This document shows positions 27,876 to 36,032 of a stretch of DNA of 64,000 nucleotides, in pieces (within the stretch, counting starts at the first letter, position 1; each line of letters starts with the position of its first letter). Location of the stretch: positions 62,001 through 126,000 of the forward strand of contig NZ_QTKT01000010.1 in assembly GCF_018424605.1 (NCBI RefSeq), read 5' to 3'. The position numbers and the translations under genes were made by a program. The notes below the pieces were generated by a model. The model worked only from the letters and a program-made list of their open reading frames with translations, did not search any database and had not been told where the DNA came from. The stretch is from Marinobacter lipolyticus (GTDB lineage: Bacteria; Pseudomonadota; Gammaproteobacteria; Pseudomonadales; Oleiphilaceae).

Positions 27876-28886
27876 ATGAATCGTTGGTTCACGCGAGGTT
27901 TTATCCTTTGTTCGATAGCCGGTCTGATGCCCGGGATGGCAATCGCCCAGGACGGCAATGTCGATCAGGCGAGGGAAGCGCTGGCAAAGCAGGAAGGGGA
28001 TGAGGATTCCACCCGTCAGCTGGAGGAAGTGTTCCAGGCTTCGGAGAAGAACTATTCTCTGCAGCAGAAGGGATCCCACGCCCTCAATTACTCCTTCGAT
28101 TACACCTACACCGCCGACCAGCGCCTGGATTTGGCCATCAGCGATGGCTCGGTGCGCAATCTCGACGTCGTGCCCTCGGCAACCCACAGTTTCACCAACG
28201 CCTTTTCCTACGATTACGGCCTGCTGAATAACCTGACCGTGGGTACGCGGGTTCCCCTGGTGGTGAAATACGACACCCAGGACGAACTCAACGTGTCTGA
28301 TTTCGGGGATATTTCCTTTACCGCACGCTGGCAGCCGTTCGCCTATGTGCCGGGTAAGATGTCCACCACCTTTTTTGGCACCCTGACGTCGAAAACCGGT
28401 GTCAGCCCCTACGAGATCGACATCAACGAACAGCTCTCCACCGGCAGCGGCTATTACTCCATCGGTGGGGGCGCCAGCCTGTCCAAGGTTCTGGATCCGG
28501 TGGTGGTGTTCGGCTCCGTGAGCGCCACCTATAACGTGACCGAGTCGGGCCTTGAGCAGGTCCGTGGTGCCCGCTTGCTGGAGAAAGTGGAGCCGGGCTT
28601 TGGTCTGTCCGGATCAGCCGGTTTTGCCTATTCACTGTCCTACGATATTTCCCTGAGCGTTTCGGCCCAGCTGAGCTACAGCGATGAAACGGTGCTGACG
28701 TTCTCCAATGGCGACCAGGCGGTGGCCCAGGACCAGATGACCGGTTTTCTCAGTTTCTCCCTCGGCACCCGGGTGAGCGATACCACCATCGTAAATACCA
28801 GTCTGGGTGTTGGTCTGACCGAGGACGCTCCGGACTTCTCTCTGGGAGTGTCTCTGCCCATTAATTTCTCCGGCCTCAAAGAGTGA
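27876..28886 (+). CDS. Outer-membrane beta-barrel, FapF / phenol-MetA-deg-like
   Basis: Predicted outer-membrane protein of 336 aa. Start at 27876 after GGGAGTCAGG. Signal peptide with cleavage after AIA (residue 24). The mature N-terminus (about 25-75) is charged and helical with coiled-coil character, followed by alternating beta strands from about residue 82 to a terminal strand ending LPINFSGLKE. A short coiled coil plus barrel is the layout of FapF, the amyloid exporter partnered with FapD, and the upstream neighbour is FapD-like. Homology to FapF is my inference from layout and context, not an alignment. It could instead be a general transporter of the phenol-degradation MetA family. 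Confidence 0.7.
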   Translation: MNRWFTRGFILCSIAGLMPGMAIAQDGNVDQAREALAKQEGDEDSTRQLEEVFQASEKNYSLQQKGSHALNYSFDYTYTADQRLDLAISDGSVRNLDVVPSATHSFTNAFSYDYGLLNNLTVGTRVPLVVKYDTQDELNVSDFGDISFTARWQPFAYVPGKMSTTFFGTLTSKTGVSPYEIDINEQLSTGSGYYSIGGGASLSKVLDPVVVFGSVSATYNVTESGLEQVRGARLLEKVEPGFGLSGSAGFAYSLSYDISLSVSAQLSYSDETVLTFSNGDQAVAQDQMTGFLSFSLGTRVSDTTIVNTSLGVGLTEDAPDFSLGVSLPINFSGLKE

Positions 28887-28923
28887 TTGGAGCCGCTGAC
28901 GTTTTACGGGAAGGGAAGACTCC

Positions 28924-30549
28924 ATGGGAATGACCAGCCACAAGAAGCAGATTCTCGGGGCCGTGATCGCCGCGACCATCTCGTGTGGTGCCGAGGCCCA
29001 GCTCGCGCAGAACCTGACGATCCATCCTAAGGCTCTGGCACTTGGTAACGCGGTGACCGCTGATCCCCCCGGGATTATGGCGATCCATTACAACCCGGCG
29101 GGCCTGACCAAACTGGAAGGGCGTCAGCTTGAGGTAAACCTGATGAGCGTTTACCTCGACATCGACGCCGATTTCTACGCCGATGAAGATTACGAGATCT
29201 TTGGTATCAAGGGCCTGGAAACCGACCCGCTGACTGGTAAGCAGCGGGATCCGGTTGCCAACAAGCACAGTCACACCAACAACGTGGCTCTGTATGTGCC
29301 GGGATACGGTATCCTGCGCGCGCCCCCCGGCCCGGCCGTTGCGCCTTCCGCCGGTATCAGCATCAACCCTCCGGGCTCCAAGTTGACCTTCGGCAACGCC
29401 TTTTACCTGCCTTTGGCGGCGGGCTTCTACCGCGATAAAGATGATCCGGGCCGCTACATGCCGCAGGCGACTGCGCTGCAGAGAACCACATACCTTTCGC
29501 CGACCGTTGGTTATGAAATCAACGACGAGTGGTCGGTCGGGGCCGGTATCCATTTGTCCCATATGGGGATCGCGGCGGATCAGTACATGCGCGCGCCCAA
29601 CATGCTGCTGGGGGTGGCCGAGGTCCTGCAGGACGCCTTTAACTGTGAGAGCGGCGATGAACCGCTGCAGCCCTGGCTCGCTCTGTGTGGCGGTAACGTG
29701 GGGCCCTGGGATGATATCGGTGCACTGAGTATCAATGTTCAGGAAACTCTGTCACCCACCTATACCCTCGGTGTGATGTGGGAGCCCACCGACTGGTTCA
29801 CCTGGGGCGCGAGCTACACCTCGGAAGCCGACATGAACCTGAAGGGCACTTTCGAGATCGAGTACACCGACGACTGGTCGGGCTTCTGGCAAAGCGTGAA
29901 CGGTTCCGTGCTGGGTGCGATCACATCCGCCATTCTCAGCCTGCCATCCGGTGCGCCCAGGGAAGCCGGCAACGTCAGCATGGATCTGGTCTATCCGCAG
30001 CATTTCCAGACCGGCATCAGCGTGGACGTACATGAAAAGCTGACCGTGAATGTGGACGTGGGCTGGACCGATTACAAACAGTGGGATGCCTTTGTGTTCC
30101 GGTTCGACCGTAACCTCGAATTTCTTAATGCGGCCCGGATTCTGTCGCCGGACAACGCCACGCCCAGCACTCTGCGGTTGCCGCTGGGCTTTACCGATCA
30201 GTGGAACTGGGCCTTCGGCCTGGAGTTCCATGCCTCGTCACGGCTTGATCTCAGGGCCGGCGTGGAGATTCGCGACTCGGTGATTCCGGACGATCAGCGC
30301 TCGATCATGGCCCCGTTTGGCGGCGCCAACCTCTACAGTGTCGGTATGGGGTATAAGTGGGATAAGGACACTGAGATCGATATGAACCTCAGCTACCTGC
30401 AATCCATTGAAACCGTTCCCGCCAATGGCAGTTGTAACCTGAACTGTGACAATATAACGAACATCATCTACAACCCATACGCCGGGCTGGACGTAAAGAC
30501 CTCGCTGAGGGTGGTGATGGCCGGGCTCAGTTTCCGGACCAAATTCTGA
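28924..30549 (+). CDS. OmpP1/FadL-family outer-membrane protein
   Basis: Predicted outer-membrane barrel of 541 aa with signal peptide (MGMTSHKKQILG...AEA, cleavage near residue 25) and AAGGGAAG before the ATG. The mature start, with ALALGNAVTADPPG and IHYNPAGLTKL, is the FadL-type plug region, and the C-terminus ends in Phe (LSFRTKF). FadL proteins import hydrophobic compounds; here the gene sits between a FapF-like barrel and a lipoprotein gene, so a structural or export-linked role is possible. Two cysteine pairs (NCESG...LCGG and SCNLNC) lie in regions likely to be surface loops. Substrate unknown. Confidence 0.82.
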   Translation: MGMTSHKKQILGAVIAATISCGAEAQLAQNLTIHPKALALGNAVTADPPGIMAIHYNPAGLTKLEGRQLEVNLMSVYLDIDADFYADEDYEIFGIKGLETDPLTGKQRDPVANKHSHTNNVALYVPGYGILRAPPGPAVAPSAGISINPPGSKLTFGNAFYLPLAAGFYRDKDDPGRYMPQATALQRTTYLSPTVGYEINDEWSVGAGIHLSHMGIAADQYMRAPNMLLGVAEVLQDAFNCESGDEPLQPWLALCGGNVGPWDDIGALSINVQETLSPTYTLGVMWEPTDWFTWGASYTSEADMNLKGTFEIEYTDDWSGFWQSVNGSVLGAITSAILSLPSGAPREAGNVSMDLVYPQHFQTGISVDVHEKLTVNVDVGWTDYKQWDAFVFRFDRNLEFLNAARILSPDNATPSTLRLPLGFTDQWNWAFGLEFHASSRLDLRAGVEIRDSVIPDDQRSIMAPFGGANLYSVGMGYKWDKDTEIDMNLSYLQSIETVPANGSCNLNCDNITNIIYNPYAGLDVKTSLRVVMAGLSFRTKF

Positions 30550-30587
30550 GGTCACGACGCGACCGGATTGCGTCAGTCAGGTAGTGA

Positions 30588-31661
30588 ATGCATATGCGGA
30601 GCAAGCGATTCGGAAGCCAGGTTGTATTGCTGGCGCTGTCAGGGAGTCTGCTGGTAGGGTGCCAGAGCGCCGGTGGCCCGTCTTCCGGAACGCAGGAATA
30701 CTTTACCTGGGTGGATGACCAGGGGCGTGTGCAGCAGTCGCCAATCATCCGCGAGCCGGAAGAGGCGGCGCGGGAGGAGACGGCCTCTGCCGAGAGCAAC
30801 GACGGCGTGCCTGCCGGAACCGTTGCGTCGTCGGCGCAATCCGGTTCGCCCACGGAACAGGCGGCGGATTCGGAGTTCAACCTCGAAAACTATCCCGATG
30901 GTGACCAGCTTGAGCGGGATGGTTACATCCGTCCGGGCGAACCCCAGCCCTATTTCAGTTGGCGCGATGCCGAAGGAAACATACGGGTCAGTTATTACCA
31001 GCCCGATACCCGTTCCGCCGTGGAAAAGGGTCGTATAAAGCCTCCTGTCCAGCTGACCCCGGCCAGTATCTACCAGCAGGGGGGCGTGGCGGAGCCAGAA
31101 GCCTCTCGCGAGGGTGGCGACCCCGACGCGTTTGCCGTTCTGGGTATTGAGCAAGCGGAGCAGAGCTACCTTGAGCAATGGGCGGCGCGCTGTTGTACCG
31201 AACTGGAAACCGGCGCTGTTGAACAAAGGCACAGTGGGCGTGAATTCGGTCTGACACTCGACGAGGCGTCGCCCGTTCATCGTTTCGCCTCCGGTGACAG
31301 CCCATATGTGCTGGTGCAGTTGCCAGCAGGCGAGACCGAAACAGGGTTTATTTTGAGGTTGCGATCATTTGCCAGGGACGGGCTCTTCGTGCCCTCGGTG
31401 GCGTTCCTCGATCGTGACATGCGCCCGGCGCGGATCGTGACGGATCTGGTGGCCGAATTTACCCCGGAGAGTTGGCACCGTCGTGGGTTCCTCGAGGCGT
31501 TCATACCGGTTTTTCCCGAGCATGGCGAACGCTGGCTGGTGATTTTTACCCGGGACGAAGACGTCCGGGGGCAGACCGTGATTGAAGATGAGCGGGGCCC
31601 CCGGGCGATTTCTCATGTTACCCGGGGGGAGTTGAGCCTGACCGAGCTCGACGAGCGTTGA
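30588..31661 (+). CDS. MalM-like lipoprotein with tandem WxDxxG motifs
   Basis: Predicted envelope lipoprotein of 357 aa: lipobox LLVGC with acylated Cys25. Two similar segments follow, YFTWVDDQGRVQ (38-49) and PYFSWRDAEGNIR (121-133), like the DUF4124-type motif. The C-terminal 160 residues, from ARCCTELE (200-207) through DEASPVHRFASGDSPYVLV, resemble MalM, the periplasmic protein of the maltose operon, but no maltose gene is near. Fourth gene of the envelope cluster; it may anchor or assemble the cluster's product. The function is not known. Its stop is two bases from that of the convergent deacetylase gene. Confidence 0.75.
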   Translation: MHMRSKRFGSQVVLLALSGSLLVGCQSAGGPSSGTQEYFTWVDDQGRVQQSPIIREPEEAAREETASAESNDGVPAGTVASSAQSGSPTEQAADSEFNLENYPDGDQLERDGYIRPGEPQPYFSWRDAEGNIRVSYYQPDTRSAVEKGRIKPPVQLTPASIYQQGGVAEPEASREGGDPDAFAVLGIEQAEQSYLEQWAARCCTELETGAVEQRHSGREFGLTLDEASPVHRFASGDSPYVLVQLPAGETETGFILRLRSFARDGLFVPSVAFLDRDMRPARIVTDLVAEFTPESWHRRGFLEAFIPVFPEHGERWLVIFTRDEDVRGQTVIEDERGPRAISHVTRGELSLTELDER

Positions 31662-31663
31662 TC

Positions 31664-32695
31664 TCAGTCCTCGGGCTGTTGCAGGTCCAGCCACTGCTGT
31701 GACAGCCAGTAGTATCGCCCGTCACCGGCAGGGTGTGTGCAGTTATAGCGAAACCGGCGGCTGTCGAAACCGTCGGGAGCCTGGATGCGCACGATGCCGT
31801 TGTCCCCTTCTTCGATCTCGATGCGACCCTGACCGGAGGCGAAACAGCTTAATTGGCTGACGTTGAGGGTCTCCGGCAGTTTGAATTCGAGTGTTGGCGG
31901 GTTGTCAGCCGAGACCCCGGTTGGTAAGTCGTTTGCGTTCACCGGGAGTGCCTTGCTCAGCAATTTGTCTTTCAGGCTGCCCAGCTGGCCGTAGGCATTG
32001 GCCATCGGGAAGCGGGGCAGGCGGGTTTTGCCGGAGGTGGCTCCCACGGCTCCGGACTGCTGGCCATAGCCAATCCAGTTCCTTGTCGAGAGCTTCTCTT
32101 CCAATGCGGCATCGAATTCGCCATAGGGGTAAGCAAACATCGGCACATCGATGCCAAGGCGGTCCTGCAGGATCGCCTGAGCACGGTCAAGGCTGTTGTC
32201 GGCACGTTGCTCCCAGTCGGCCTGGCTTTCGTCGATTCGGCGGGCGAGGTGGCCATGGTCATGGCTGTGATTCGCAATGGTCACCAGTTCACTCTGGTTC
32301 AGCTCTTTGAGTTGATCCCAGGTCATGTATCCCTTGCCGCCAACGGCATCGGTATTCACGAAGATGGTGTAGGGATAGCCCCGTTGCTCGAGCATGGGCG
32401 CTGCCTGTTGATACACCGACTCGTAGGCATCGTCGAAGGTAATGGCGACCTGTTGGCGGGTGGCGAGCTCCCCGTTCAACGCCGCTTCCGTGGCCGCCTG
32501 CAAGGCCACCACCTCCAGTCCCTCGCTGGCAATCATTTCCAGCTGGCCCTCGAACAGGGAGATTGAGGTGCTGGTTGCCGGTGGGGTAGCGTCACTGATG
32601 TGATGGTACTGAAGTACGACCAGATCCGCTCGCGCGCTGAGCGCCGCGACGGCACACAACAGTGCGGATGCAACACGTAAGGTTTGCCTTGCCAT
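31664..32695 (-). CDS. Secreted polysaccharide deacetylase (NodB domain)
   Basis: Predicted to remove N-acetyl groups from an envelope or extracellular polysaccharide. The ATG at 32695 follows GAGGAC and gives 343 aa. A signal peptide ends near ALSARA (about residue 23). The NodB metal-site motifs are TFDDAYESV and HSHDHGHLAR, and the YPYGEFD motif is also present. The domain spans about 25-235. The C-terminal 100 residues have no catalytic motif and may bind sugar. Relationship to PgaB/IcaB types is possible but not shown. Lies just after the DnaJ-domain gene on the same strand. Confidence 0.85.
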   Translation of the reverse strand: MARQTLRVASALLCAVAALSARADLVVLQYHHISDATPPATSTSISLFEGQLEMIASEGLEVVALQAATEAALNGELATRQQVAITFDDAYESVYQQAAPMLEQRGYPYTIFVNTDAVGGKGYMTWDQLKELNQSELVTIANHSHDHGHLARRIDESQADWEQRADNSLDRAQAILQDRLGIDVPMFAYPYGEFDAALEEKLSTRNWIGYGQQSGAVGATSGKTRLPRFPMANAYGQLGSLKDKLLSKALPVNANDLPTGVSADNPPTLEFKLPETLNVSQLSCFASGQGRIEIEEGDNGIVRIQAPDGFDSRRFRYNCTHPAGDGRYYWLSQQWLDLQQPED

Positions 32696-32714
32696 CAATG
32701 GGTCCTCGATCTGT

Positions 32715-33383
32715 TTATTGATAATGCGCCTTGAGTACGGCGAACGCCTGATTCAGGTTCTGAATGCCTTGGGTGTCGCCCCCGCGGTCGGGGTGGGCTC
32801 GCATGACCGCTCGTCTGAACCGCTGTTTCACCACGCTGAAACTGTCAGGAATTTTCTCCAGTCCCAATACGTTTGCCGCCTCGTGGACCTCCTGTGTTTC
32901 GGGGCGACGATGCTGCCGGCCATTCCAGAAATCGTCCATCATCGACTGGATGTGTTCGTCAGACAGCTGGTACTGAGACAGATCCAGATAAAAGGTGCGC
33001 AGTTCGTCAACCTCGCCCGCCAGCCCCGCGCCGGCCACCACGGCGCAGTTTTGGAGACGCAGGCTCAAGGGAGAGATGCTGACGGTCTCTCCCTGGCCGG
33101 CAAGCTGATCTCGCAGGCGGTACAGGGTATGGAAGAGCAGAAAATGCACCGGATAGAGCTTCTCGGGTTCACCGAATGCCACGTCGCCGATCAGCTCCCA
33201 GGGTTGCCCCTGCAGGCGCTTGATGAGGGCAAGTTCGCTCATACCCTCCGGGCATTGTCGCAGTTCGTGCTCTACTGCCACCAGCAGGTGCTGGATGTGG
33301 AGATCCAGCACTGGATTGCCGTCTGTCTGTGCAGGGTCCGGGTGTCCGGTCTGGGCCCGGCCCGTGTGAATGGGTTTTTTCAT
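32715..33383 (-). CDS. DnaJ-related protein with C-terminal J-domain
   Basis: Probable DnaK co-chaperone. It has 222 aa. The N-terminal 150 residues match the DNA-J-related family (LYPVHFLLFHTLYRL, LRTFYLDLSQYQLS), and a J-domain occupies the last 60 residues with the essential HPD tripeptide in RAHPDRGGD. This reversed layout, J-domain last, is known for the family in Pseudomonas and Marinobacter relatives. Ribosome-binding site is weak. The downstream deacetylase gene on the same strand starts 20 bases after its stop, so the pair may be cotranscribed. Confidence 0.85.
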   Translation of the reverse strand: MKKPIHTGRAQTGHPDPAQTDGNPVLDLHIQHLLVAVEHELRQCPEGMSELALIKRLQGQPWELIGDVAFGEPEKLYPVHFLLFHTLYRLRDQLAGQGETVSISPLSLRLQNCAVVAGAGLAGEVDELRTFYLDLSQYQLSDEHIQSMMDDFWNGRQHRRPETQEVHEAANVLGLEKIPDSFSVVKQRFRRAVMRAHPDRGGDTQGIQNLNQAFAVLKAHYQ

Positions 33384-33410
33384 GTCGCCATGTTAGGGGA
33401 CTGTGATCGG

Positions 33411-34055
33411 TTAGGAAAGGGTGTTGAGCCTGCCGAGCCCGCCCAGAAACAGTGTTGACGCGAAATGAGCAGCTGCCTCTGCTTCCTGCTCGCCATTGTC
33501 GGGCGCGGCGTGGGCCCGTCGGGCAACACGCAGGCTCATTTCATAAGCGGCGCCAAAAAACGCGGCGCACAGGTAGTCCTGATCAACGTTCGGCAGCAAG
33601 CCCCTGTCCACGGCATCCCGCACGTCTTCTTCCAGCGAAAGCATTGCCAGCCCAAGAATGTCCGAGCCAAACAGTTCGCGAATAGCGTGGTCATTACGGT
33701 GGGCGAGTTCGTACACCAGCGGATCGTTTGCGGTGGCACGAAACAGCGCCAGGTAAGCAGACTGGATAAAGTCTTCCCCGGTACCGGCGGTCTTGCGGTA
33801 GTGGGTCAGGTTGAGATTGAGATGGTTCAGGAAATCGGTGAGCAGGGCCGCAAAGATGTCCTGCTTGCTCGAGAAGTAGTTGTAGAAGGTTCCGGCGGCA
33901 AGGCCGGTTTTTCTCACGATATCGCGGATCGTTGAGTTGTCGTAGCCTTTCTCCCGGAAGCATTCCCGGGCGGCTACCAGAATGGCGTTGCGGTTGCGTA
34001 TCCGGTTGGATTCCCGCTTGCCCAGAGCCTCATCCGTGTGCTGTAACATATCCAT
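33411..34055 (-). CDS. TetR-family transcriptional regulator
   Basis: Predicted dimeric repressor. The ATG at 34055 (MDMLQHTDEALG) follows CAGGATA and gives 214 aa; a GTG ten codons upstream is less likely. The helix-turn-helix is at about 20-65, with CFREKGYDNSTIRDI and GLAAGTFYNYFSSKQDI. The C-terminal ligand domain has no recognisable specificity. It is divergent from ttcA and lies upstream of the DnaJ-related gene on the same strand. Target and ligand unknown. Confidence 0.88.
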   Translation of the reverse strand: MDMLQHTDEALGKRESNRIRNRNAILVAARECFREKGYDNSTIRDIVRKTGLAAGTFYNYFSSKQDIFAALLTDFLNHLNLNLTHYRKTAGTGEDFIQSAYLALFRATANDPLVYELAHRNDHAIRELFGSDILGLAMLSLEEDVRDAVDRGLLPNVDQDYLCAAFFGAAYEMSLRVARRAHAAPDNGEQEAEAAAHFASTLFLGGLGRLNTLS

Positions 34056-34088
34056 GTCGCTATCCTGTCCCTGCGTGTTTCTCACGCG

Positions 34089-34094
34089 TATAAT
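34089..34094 (+). promoter_or_regulatory. Possible -10 element for ttcA
   Basis: A perfect TATAAT lies 36 bases before the ttcA start. The -35 hexamer at the matching distance is poor (CTGTCC), so only the -10 is supported. Confidence 0.4.
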
Positions 34095-34129
34095 CCTGTG
34101 CCCACCAATCCTGTGAACGTAGTGTTTTT

Positions 34130-35059
34130 ATGTCCGATGCATTGACCGCCAATCCAGCCTTCTCTCAGCCTTCCGATTCACCGGCATCCGATGCCGATCG
34201 CAAGAAGAAGCTGGAACTTAACAAACTGCAGAAGCGTCTGCGCCGCGAAGTAGGTCAGGCCATTGCCGATTATTCGATGATTGAAGCCGGTGACAAGGTC
34301 ATGTGCTGCCTCAGTGGCGGCAAGGATTCCTACGCCATGCTGGATATCCTGCTGAATCTCCAGAAGAGTGCGCCGGTATCCTTCGAGCTGATTGCTGTGA
34401 ACCTTGACCAGAAACAGCCCGGCTTTCCTGAAGAGGTACTCCCCCGTTACCTGGAAACCATGGGGATCGAGTACCACATCATCGAAAAGGACACCTACAG
34501 TATTGTTAAGGAAAAAGTGCCGGAAGGGAAGACCACCTGTGGTCTTTGTTCGCGCCTACGTCGTGGAATTCTCTATAATTTTGCGGAAGAGCACGGTGTC
34601 ACCAAGATTGCCCTCGGTCATCACCGGGACGACCTGCTGGAAACCCTGTTCCTGAACATGTTCTACGGCGGCAAGCTCAAGTCCATGCCGCCGGTGCTGC
34701 ACAGCGATGACGGGCGCAACACGGTCATCCGGCCGCTGGCGTTCAGCCGCGAAAAAGACATTGCCCGTTACGCCGCGCTGCGGGAATTCCCGATCATTCC
34801 GTGCAATCTCTGTGGGTCCCAGGAAAATCTGCAGCGCCAGGTCATCAAGGAGATGTTTCAGTCCTGGGACAAACAGCACCCCGGCCGGCTGGAAACCATG
34901 TTCAGGGCACTGCGCAATGTCGAGCCGTCGCATCTGGCCGACAACGCGCTTTATGATTTCCGAGAGGGCAAGCGCATCGGCGGTGCGTCGGCATCGTCTG
35001 TCGAAATGTCGGAACCGGAATCAGTAGAGTTTGGACGCCTGGACGTTCTCAATATCTGA
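34130..35059 (+). CDS. ttcA: tRNA 2-thiocytidine biosynthesis protein TtcA
   Basis: Makes 2-thiocytidine at position 32 of certain tRNAs, using ATP and an Fe-S cluster. It has 309 aa. The PP-loop ATP pyrophosphatase motif SGGKDS is at about 64-69. Cysteines that hold the cluster are seen in TTCGLCSR and in IPCNLCG. The segment [13 protein letters not shown] is typical. The N-terminal 30 residues are low complexity and the C-terminal tail after FREGKR is variable, as in relatives. Divergent from the TetR gene and convergent with the TauE/SafE-like gene, five bases apart. Confidence 0.96.
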   Translation: MSDALTANPAFSQPSDSPASDADRKKKLELNKLQKRLRREVGQAIADYSMIEAGDKVMCCLSGGKDSYAMLDILLNLQKSAPVSFELIAVNLDQKQPGFPEEVLPRYLETMGIEYHIIEKDTYSIVKEKVPEGKTTCGLCSRLRRGILYNFAEEHGVTKIALGHHRDDLLETLFLNMFYGGKLKSMPPVLHSDDGRNTVIRPLAFSREKDIARYAALREFPIIPCNLCGSQENLQRQVIKEMFQSWDKQHPGRLETMFRALRNVEPSHLADNALYDFREGKRIGGASASSVEMSEPESVEFGRLDVLNI

Positions 35060-35064
35060 CGGGC

Positions 35065-35766
35065 TCAGCCGGGGTGTCCGCCATGGAGCACCAGGCTGAG
35101 GGGCAGGGTCCAGAGGCCGAAGGCAATCAGCAGGATGCCGGTCAGCTGCCGGATGCGTTTTTGCCCCTGAAGTTTGCGTACCCAGGTTGCCGCGTACCCG
35201 GTGGCCAGCATCGAAGGCAGCGTGCCCAGGCCGAAAAAAGCCATGGTTGCTGCGGCGCTGCCCACTGAAGGTTGAAGCGCGGCCCAGCCAAGCGTGCTGT
35301 AGACCAGACCACAGGGCAGCCAGCCCCACAACCCGCCCAGCGCAACGGCCTGCCAGCCGTTGCGAACCGGCAGGAAGCGCCGGGTCAGGGGCGACAGTCT
35401 CGCCCACACCGGTGCACCGATGCGCTCGATATGCCGGATACCCTGCCACCACTGCGCCATGGACAGTCCCATCAGGATCAACAGAATACCCGCCAGAGTG
35501 CGTAAAACCGGGGCCAGCTCGTTCCATTGCGCGGCGGCGCTGGTGCTGAGCACCGCCACCAGTGTGGCGATCAGCGTATAGCTGCCGATACGGCCGCCAT
35601 TGAAGGCGAGCAGCATGAGGGTCTGGCGAATTCGAAATCCCCTGCCCACCGGCAGCGCCATTGACAGCGATGCACTGATGCCACCGCACATGCCCAGGCA
35701 GTGAGTGCTGCCCAGCAAGCCAATCAGAAACGCACTGGAATAACTGAGGTAGAGGCCGTCGGTCAT
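35065..35766 (-). CDS. TauE/SafE-like membrane protein of the cbb3 locus
   Basis: Polytopic inner-membrane protein of 233 aa with about six hydrophobic segments. The first carries STHCLGMCGGIS, a His/Cys-rich motif that could bind copper or another metal. WGWLPCGLVYS adds another Cys in a membrane segment. Its start overlaps the ccoS stop by one base (TGATG), so it is the last gene of the ccoG-H-I-S unit. Placement suggests help with metal supply or maturation of cbb3 oxidase, as proposed for homologues at this position in Pseudomonas. The exact role is not known. Confidence 0.8.
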   Translation of the reverse strand: MTDGLYLSYSSAFLIGLLGSTHCLGMCGGISASLSMALPVGRGFRIRQTLMLLAFNGGRIGSYTLIATLVAVLSTSAAAQWNELAPVLRTLAGILLILMGLSMAQWWQGIRHIERIGAPVWARLSPLTRRFLPVRNGWQAVALGGLWGWLPCGLVYSTLGWAALQPSVGSAAATMAFFGLGTLPSMLATGYAATWVRKLQGQKRIRQLTGILLIAFGLWTLPLSLVLHGGHPG

Positions 35767-35993
35767 CAGTGCCGGGGGTTCTCATCGGTGTCGGTCGGAG
35801 TGTCGTCGCGTTCGCGCTCGGCGCTGGTTTTGGCGTCGTCCGGGATCATGTCCTTGTCGTCGTCAAACAGTATGCGGTGGGCCGGGCCTTCGAGATCATC
35901 GTATTGGCCGTTCTTGACTGCCCAGGAGAACAGCACGACGCCCAATGCCACGAGAATCAGCATGACTGGGACCAGGATCATTACAATTTGCAC
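35766..35993 (-). CDS. ccoS: cbb3 oxidase assembly protein CcoS
   Basis: Small single-span membrane protein needed to insert cofactors into cbb3 oxidase. It has 75 aa from a GTG start with GAGG upstream. One membrane segment (about 3-25) is followed by the family motif SWAVKNGQYDDLEGPAHRIL. The acidic, Asp/Glu-rich tail is longer than in some relatives but not unusual. Lies 39 bases after ccoI. Confidence 0.92.
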   Translation of the reverse strand: MQIVMILVPVMLILVALGVVLFSWAVKNGQYDDLEGPAHRILFDDDKDMIPDDAKTSAERERDDTPTDTDENPRH

Positions 35994-36032
35994 GGTGAAC
36001 CTCGGAAAACAAAGGGTGACGCTTCTACGGTA

